From assembly GCA_022376925.1 (NCBI GenBank), contig JAIOJX010000002.1, positions 64,380,001 through 64,444,000 on the forward strand: a stretch of 64,000 nt of DNA. The letters are read 5' to 3'. Positions 57,561-64,000 of this stretch are shown in pieces. This DNA comes from Tragulus kanchil (Eukaryota > Chordata > Mammalia > Artiodactyla > Tragulidae). The notes below the pieces were generated by a model that had not been told where the DNA came from, did not search any database, and was given only the letters and a program-made list of their open reading frames with translations. The stretch's first letter is position 1, and each line of letters opens with the position of its first letter. The translations under genes and the position numbers were made by a program.

Positions 57561-58039
57561 AGAGTGTATTTGGCATGTGGGAAGTGCAAGTTGTTATTTA
57601 TAAATTATGTCACTTTTTTTATTTAGTGAGTGCATAGGAAAGTAAGACTAACTTCATTTTGTGCAGCGGTATGAGATTTATTTATTTTTAATTTATCTCA
57701 CTGGAGAAGTTAAGCAAATTTGAGTACAAGAATGGCATGATCACATTTCCACTTTAAAGAGATTTCTGTGAAAAATTATTAGTAGAAAAAATAGAGGCGA
57801 GGAGACCAGTCAACAAGCCTGTTGAGAAGTCCACAGAAAAAATGATGAGGGTTGAATAAGAAGAGTAGCAATGGTGAGAAGAAAGGAGGCATTTAAAAGA
57901 GACTTAGGAATGAGGATTAACAAGATAAGGTTATTAATTAGATGTCAGAAGGAGTTAAAGATAGTTGTCAGGTTTTTAACTTAGGAATGGGGTGTATTAT
58001 TTATTAACATGGGTAGTGTACAAGGCGTAGAAATAAGCA

Positions 58040-60228
58040 GCAGATGGGAAAGTTAGGTTAGTTGGGGATGTAGTAAGGGACAAGCAGAAGAAAAGGCTCT
58101 AAGCTTCCATCTCAAGCAGCTAGAAAAATGGCAACAAACTGAGCCTAATGAAAATAGGAGATAGGACAAAATAAAGATATGAGCAGAAATCAAGAAAATA
58201 TAAAACAAGCGTAAAAATATAAACCAGAAAATCTGAGAATAATAAAATTGTAAACCTCCAGCAAGAGTAATAAAAAAGACAAATCACTGTTAAAAATTTA
58301 AATGGAGACATCACTGGAGCCATCGGACTTTAAAAAGATAGGATAGTGTTAAGGACTTTGCATCAGTAAACTTGACAATGTAGATGAAATGAAAAAATGT
58401 TTTGGAAAATAATTTATTAAAACTGACCCAGTGAAGAAATACAATTTTTGCATTAAAGAAATTGAATCTCTTCATTTAAAAAAAGAAGTGCTTCCCATTT
58501 AAAGAAAAAAAAACTCAGGCTCCTCTGTATGTTTTCACTGAGTAATTCTTTTTAAGTATATATCAGGAAAAATAAAATATCAGTCTTAACATAAACTCTT
58601 TCAGGGGACTGAGAAAAGAGAATTTCTACTATTGAGATACCACCACCACTTGATATCAAAATTTTATGATCCTTGCCAAAAAAGAGAATATTACAGAACA
58701 GTCTTCTATGAACATAGATGAAAGATCCTACATAAAAATTTACAAATTTAGCAACATAGAAAAGAATAATGTGTTACAATCAAAGTGGGTTTATTCAGGA
58801 AAGCAAGTGCAGTTACCATTTTTAAATTGGTGCTGTTTTCCATGTTTAAAGAAAAAAAAATCCATGGTCATCTCCATGAAAGTGAAAGATGCATTCGATC
58901 GACTTCATTGCTTGTTGATGAATTTTTTACAAAAAAATGTGATTTTCCTCAATCTGGTAAAAATAATTACCCTTGAAAAATGTACAGGAAGCATCATCTT
59001 TAATGGTGAATTATTGAAAGTTTCCTCCCAGAAATAGGAAGCCTGACAATGATAACTGCTTTCACCACTTCTATTCAAAAGTATCTTGGAAATTCTCCAA
59101 CCGTTTCAATAAACCAAGAAGAAAGGACATGAGGCAGATGGGAAAGTTAGGTTAGTTGGGGATGTAGTAAGGGACAAGCAGAAGAAAAGGCTCTAAGCTT
59201 CCATCTCAAGCAGCTAGAAAAATGGCAACAAACTGAGCCTAATGAAAATAGGAGATAGGACAAAATAAAGATATGAGCAGAAATCAAGAAAATATAAAAC
59301 AAGCGTAAAAATATAAACCAGAAAATCTGAGAATAATAAAATTGTAAACCTCCAGCAAGAGTAATAAAAAAGACAAATCACTGTTAAAAATTTAAATGGA
59401 GACATCACTGGAGCCATCGGACTTTAAAAAGATAGGATAGTGTTAAGGACTTTGCATCAGTAAACTTGACAATGTAGATGAAATGAAAAAATGTTTTGGA
59501 AAATAATTTATTAAAACTGACCCAGTGAAGAAATACAATTTTTGCATTAAAGAAATTGAATCTCTTCATTTAAAAAAAGAAGTGCTTCCCATTTAAAGAA
59601 AAAAAAACTCAGGCTCCTCTGTATGTTTTCACTGAGTAATTCTTTTTAAGTATATATCAGGAAAAATAAAATATCAGTCTTAACATAAACTCTTTCAGGG
59701 GACTGAGAAAAGAGAATTTCTACTATTGAGATACCACCACCACTTGATATCAAAATTTTATGATCCTTGCCAAAAAAGAGAATATTACAGAACAGTCTTC
59801 TATGAACATAGATGAAAGATCCTACATAAAAATTTACAAATTTAGCAACATAGAAAAGAATAATGTGTTACAATCAAAGTGGGTTTATTCAGGAAAGCAA
59901 GTGCAGTTACCATTTTTAAATTGGTGCTGTTTTCCATGTTTAAAGAAAAAAAAATCCATGGTCATCTCCATGAAAGTGAAAGATGCATTCGATCGACTTC
60001 ATTGCTTGTTGATGAATTTTTTACAAAAAAATGTGATTTTCCTCAATCTGGTAAAAATAATTACCCTTGAAAAATGTACAGGAAGCATCATCTTTAATGG
60101 TGAATTATTGAAAGTTTCCTCCCAGAAATAGGAAGCCTGACAATGATAACTGCTTTCACCACTTCTATTCAAAAGTATCTTGGAAATTCTCCAACCGTTT
60201 CAATAAACCAAGAAGAAAGAACATGAGG
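58040..60228. repeat. Tandem duplication 17 (offset 1094)
   Basis: Copy 1 is 58040-59134 and copy 2 is 59134-60228. Its first 204 bases also belong to duplication 16, so this stretch occurs three times (56906, 58040, 59134). One substitution near the end (aaaggacat versus aaagaacat). Confidence 0.96.
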
Positions 60229-61190
60229 ATTGAGAAGGAAAGACAGGTCATTTGTATATGACATAATTATGGACACAGAAAATTCCAAAATGATCAAACT
60301 GTTGAGACTAGTTGGTATAACAAGGTCACTAAAGACAAGTTCAGTATTAAAAAATAAATAAATAAATAAAACCTTTCTTTTTATTCATTCTAAGCCAACA
60401 ATTAGAAAATGAAGCTTAAAATACTGTCATTTTGTAATACCATTGACAATATCAAATATATAACACAAAAAGTAGGAAGTGTGTAACATACTCATGATCT
60501 GAAGACAAAATTGAAAGAAGTTGTTTCTCTATCATCAGTCTGTATTGGTAATGAAAATATCAGCCAAGTTCACTTATGAAAATTAGAGGTATTCTGTGAT
60601 TTACATGAAAATGTAAAGACAAAGAATAAAGCAACATTGAAGAATGGGCTTGTGGTCTTAAATACCAGATATTCATGATCTATTAAACAATGATTAAAAC
60701 AGACTAGTATTTCTCAAAGAATATACAGAAGAATGGGTCAAAGTCAAGGGTCTAGAAGCAAACTGATATTTTTAAAAGCTGACAGAGACTGCTGCTCAGT
60801 GAAGAGAATGGTCTTAAGTAAATGGTTCTGGATTAATTGGATGCCTGTATAGAACAAAAGATATTGACCCATCTCATACCACATACAAAAATTAGTTACA
60901 GGGTATGGATGTGTGAATGTGAACAGTAAAATAATAATATGCTTTTAATTGGAAAAGTATAGGAGATACTGGAGAATAATTGTCATGACTTTAGGATACA
61001 CATACATTGGACAAAAAATCAATAACTTTAAAGGAAAACATGATAAATTATACTACATTAAAATTTTAAGAGCTTTTCATCAAAAGACATCATTAAAAAT
61101 GAAAAGCCGACCAGCAGAGTAGGTTTTTGTAAATCACAGACCTAATGAAGGTCTTATATATACAATATATAAATGATTGGGAAAAGAAAA
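58150..61190 (+). mobile_element. L1 fragment, sense, degenerate ORF2
   Basis: Ordered L1 ORF2 landmarks: 'aacctccagcaagagtaata', 'aatggagacatcactggagc', 'aatgtagatgaaatgaaaaa', 'caatctggtaaaaataatta', 'cgccacttctattca'-like text at 60158, 'ggtcatttgtatatgacata' (60247), and the ORF2 end near 61020-61100 ('ttcatcaaaagacatcatta'). Duplication 17 copies its first part. The 123-aa ORF at 58666 and 59760 is a remnant frame only. Confidence 0.82.
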
Positions 61191-61248
61191 AGAGTATAAG
61201 GCAGACTTCTGCAATTGCTAATGTAAGAGACATCTTTGAACCCTGAGT

Positions 61249-61372
61249 CCGAAATGGCTATCCACTCCAGTATTCTTGCCTGAGAAATTCCATAGACAGA
61301 AGCCTGGCAGGTACAGTCCATGGGGTTGCAAAGTATCAGACATAACTGAATGACTGAGCATGCTCTTGCAAG
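61249..61372 (+). mobile_element. Bov-A-type SINE fragment
   Basis: 'tccactccagtattcttgcc', 'gtccatggggttgcaaagta', 'cataactgaatgactgagca': 3' part of a Bov-A unit. Confidence 0.82.
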
Positions 61373-61596
61373 AGTATTAAAATAGCCAATAAAAGCTATT
61401 TTAAGAAGTGAAGTGGGTAAACTTTGGAAAATATTTTTTCCCAGTGTTCTGCTTAAACTTAGAAGCTAACTTTGGCCAGTAAATTTCATTACTTGTATGT
61501 ACCCAACAGTAATGTGAATATTTGTTAACCGAAATACGTATACTAGGACGTTTACAAGAGAACTATTTGCTTGCTTTCTTCTCTCCTGACCGTCTC

Positions 61597-63800
61597 CCCA
61601 CTCCCTCCGTGTACTCATTCACCTATTTTACTGAATCTAATTGTTACACTTAATGTAAATGTTTGCATGCATCTCCTAAGAACAAGGATAAGTAACCACA
61701 GTAAATGACGGATTCGGGAAATTTAACATAATCCAATAATGTGGTTTAATACAGGAAGTCCATTTTTGAATTTCACCAGTAGTCCTAATAACATCTTTTA
61801 AGACATTCATCTTCCTGATCCATGATCTAATTCAAGATTCTGTATTGCATGTAGTTGAACTTAATCTGGGAGAGTTCATTAGTCATTCTGCTTTATGACT
61901 GATATGTTTGAGGTGTTCGGGATGGTGGAATATTCTTCAATATGGATGTCTGCATTTTCTCTGTTAAATCTAAATTACACATTTGGGACAGGAAAACACA
62001 ACTCATGTGTCTTCTGTATTCTGTTTAGGATGCACGTGATGTATGCTTGTTGGTTATTGGTGATATCACAGAATTCGTGTGTCCTTTATCCTATAAGGAT
62101 ACATATGGTGCTTGCCTGTCAGTTATTGGTGATACTAACTTTGATAGTATTTACTGTGCTGCTCCACTGCTATCAATTTTTCCCTATGTAATTAATAAGG
62201 AATATGTAAGGAGATACTTTGATATCACAGATAACCTGTTCACCAAATTGTCACAGTGTTTTTGGTATCCATTAGAGTTTCTTCCCTGATTTACTAAAAG
62301 GTTTGCAAAATGGTGATTTTTCTAATTCTTTTATTCACAGCACATTTACTAGTTAGCATTTACTGTTAGGAAGAACTTCTGTTTCTCCATCATTTGAAGA
62401 TTATGTTGTTATATTATCATTATGAACTGATTTTTTTTTAAATCAATTCAGTGTGTCAAATAATCCATTTCTGTCCTCAATATGACCAGTGAGAACCCCA
62501 TCACACTGACTTCTGTGCATTTCTCCATTTCCTTGAGCACTTGCTTGCTTCTGGTGCAGTGAGATGTTTCGGACTTGATCTGTATGTTCTGTAACCCAGT
62601 ACTAGAATCAGCCACTTTTTTTTGGTGCTTTGAAAGTTGAATATACTACTGCTGCTGGGGTGTCATTCTAGAAGTAGTTGCACTCCCACTCCCTCCGTGT
62701 ACTCATTCACCTATTTTACTGAATCTAATTGTTACACTTAATGTAAATGTTTGCATGCATCTCCTAAGAACAAGGATAAGTAACCACAGTAAATGACGGA
62801 TTCGGGAAATTTAACATAATCCAATAATGTGGTTTAATACAGGAAGTCCATTTTTGAATTTCACCAGTAGTCCTAATAACATCTTTTAAGACATTCATCT
62901 TCCTGATCCATGATCTAATTCAAGATTCTGTATTGCATGTAGTTGAACTTAATCTGGGAGAGTTCATTAGTCATTCTGCTTTATGACTGATATGTTTGAG
63001 GTGTTCGGGATGGTGGAATATTCTTCAATATGGATGTCTGCATTTTCTCTGTTAAATCTAAATTACACATTTGGGACAGGAAAACACAACTCATGTGTCT
63101 TCTGTATTCTGTTTAGGATGCACGTGATGTATGCTTGTTGGTTATTGGTGATATCACAGAATTCGTGTGTCCTTTATCCTATAAGGATACATATGGTGCT
63201 TGCCTGTCAGTTATTGGTGATACTAACTTTGATAGTATTTACTGTGCTGCTCCACTGCTATCAATTTTTCCCTATGTAATTAATAAGGAATATGTAAGGA
63301 GATACTTTGATATCACAGATAACCTGTTCACCAAATTGTCACAGTGTTTTTGGTATCCATTAGAGTTTCTTCCCTGATTTACTAAAAGGTTTGCAAAATG
63401 GTGATTTTTCTAATTCTTTTATTCACAGCACATTTACTAGTTAGCATTTACTGTTAGGAAGAACTTCTGTTTCTCCATCATTTGAAGATTATGTTGTTAT
63501 ATTATCATTATGAACTGATTTTTTTTTAAATCAATTCAGTGTGTCAAATAATCCATTTCTGTCCTCAATATGACCAGTGAGAACCCCATCACACTGACTT
63601 CTGTGCATTTCTCCATTTCCTTGAGCACTTGCTTGCTTCTGGTGCAGTGAGATGTTTCGGACTTGATCTGTATGTTCTGTAACCCAGTACTAGAATCAGC
63701 CATTTCTTCAAGTAGATGTGTGTCTTTTTTAAGGAGAATGATACTTTGAAAGTTGAATATACTACTGCTGCTGGGGTGTCATTACTAGAAGTAGTTGCAC
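61597..63800. repeat. Tandem duplication 18 (offset 1088)
   Basis: Copy 1 is 61597-62682 and copy 2 is 62685-63800. Near the end of copy 1 about 27 bases are lost or altered (62618-62632 against 63704-63746). Confidence 0.95.
61795..63800. mobile_element. Old L1-family 3'-type repeat (L1M/HAL1-like), present twice
   Basis: Landmarks of a common old mammalian LINE region: 'tttttccctatgtaattaat', 'ggagatactttgatatcaca', 'caaaatggtgatttttctaa', 'ggtgtcattactagaagtag'. Family and strand are not certain. The apparent 98-aa and 80-aa ORFs are non-coding; the second set is the duplicate. Confidence 0.6.
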
Positions 63801-64000
63801 CAGACAAGAGGGGCTGGAGCAGGTGCCCCGTGTGGGCCAGGGTATGCACTGGAGTACTTTCAGAACCAGCCAGAGGCTTGGGCATCTTCAGTCTGTTTCC
63901 TCTACGTTGCTCCAGGGAGCAAGCAAGCATGTAGGTGCTCTTCACTAGCGGACTCTCCATTCTTACAGCCCTCTGATTAAGCCACACAGGTTTTCAGATC
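63801..64000. other. GC-richer sequence, possibly repeat-derived, to window end
   Basis: Resembles text of the same kind as the 25805-26440 block ('agccctctgattaagccaca'), possibly the start of another copy of that repeat. Short ORFs on both strands overlap and have no support. Confidence 0.35.

Larger units (their letters stand above)
55973..58243. repeat. Tandem duplication 16 (offset 1134-1135)
   Basis: Copy 1 is 55973 to about 57109 and copy 2 is 57108-58243. It begins just after the distal poly(A) signal. One T-run difference (tattttttg versus tatttttg). Confidence 0.95.

Noticed and set aside
58666..60131. Twin 123-aa ORFs
   Set aside because: Remnant of L1 ORF2 with disrupted frame, duplicated at offset 1094.
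61895..63377. Twin 98-aa and 80-aa ORFs as a small gene family
   Set aside because: They fall within an old L1-family repeat and the second set is an exact duplicate 1088 bases on. The frames overlap and show no coding character.
1359..63800. A new biological tandem-duplication system or a regularly spaced repeat array
   Set aside because: The repeated units share length but no sequence. They disrupt exons and have noisy joins, so assembly error is the better explanation. No CRISPR-like short repeats with spacers are present.

Overview
The window is mammalian nuclear DNA, AT-rich and full of interspersed repeats, and it carries the 3' part of one protein-coding gene on the + strand. The organism is a ruminant: BovB (RTE) LINE sequence and Bov-A/Bov-A2 SINE pieces are present, together with many copies of a CHR-like tRNA-derived SINE, L1 fragments and MIR remnants. 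The most intact repeats are the CHR-like SINEs (about 12-16 bp target-site duplications), while the Bov-A2 copies look older. A ruminant outside the well-studied bovids (for example a tragulid) is possible, but I cannot prove it.

The gene is OXR1 (oxidation resistance 1). Seven consecutive coding exons are readable, covering the last 275 codons including the TLDc domain: exon A (1451-1613, repeated at 2545-2707), an intron of about 37 kb, B (39835-39915), C (42822-42947), D (43714-43866), E (47132-47227), F (49177-49250, repeated at 50272-50345), and terminal exon G with the TGA stop (52870-53005, repeated at 54081-54216). Poly(A) signals follow at 54801 and 55943. All splice junctions join in frame if one copy of A, F and G is used. 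No other gene is supported. Everything after about 56 kb is repeat-derived.

The most unusual property is structural. Eighteen head-to-tail duplications, each with an offset of 1.05-1.21 kb, run through the whole window regardless of content (exon, intron, BovB, L1, SINE, 3' UTR). Copies are nearly identical. Where they differ it is mostly by homopolymer indels and by scrambled or noisy sequence close to the junction. Starts of successive duplications are usually 3.1-4.2 kb apart, or about 2.0 kb. Three OXR1 exons are duplicated, and tandem inclusion of A or F would put a stop in the message. The simplest reading is that the sequence was assembled from tiles of a few kb whose roughly 1.1 kb overlaps were never collapsed. 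About 20 kb of the 64 kb would then be artificial, and the true locus about 44 kb. I found no CRISPR, operon, RNA gene or other new biological system. The artefact pattern is the discovery to act on, because it could be mistaken for exon duplication or a new class of tandem repeat.
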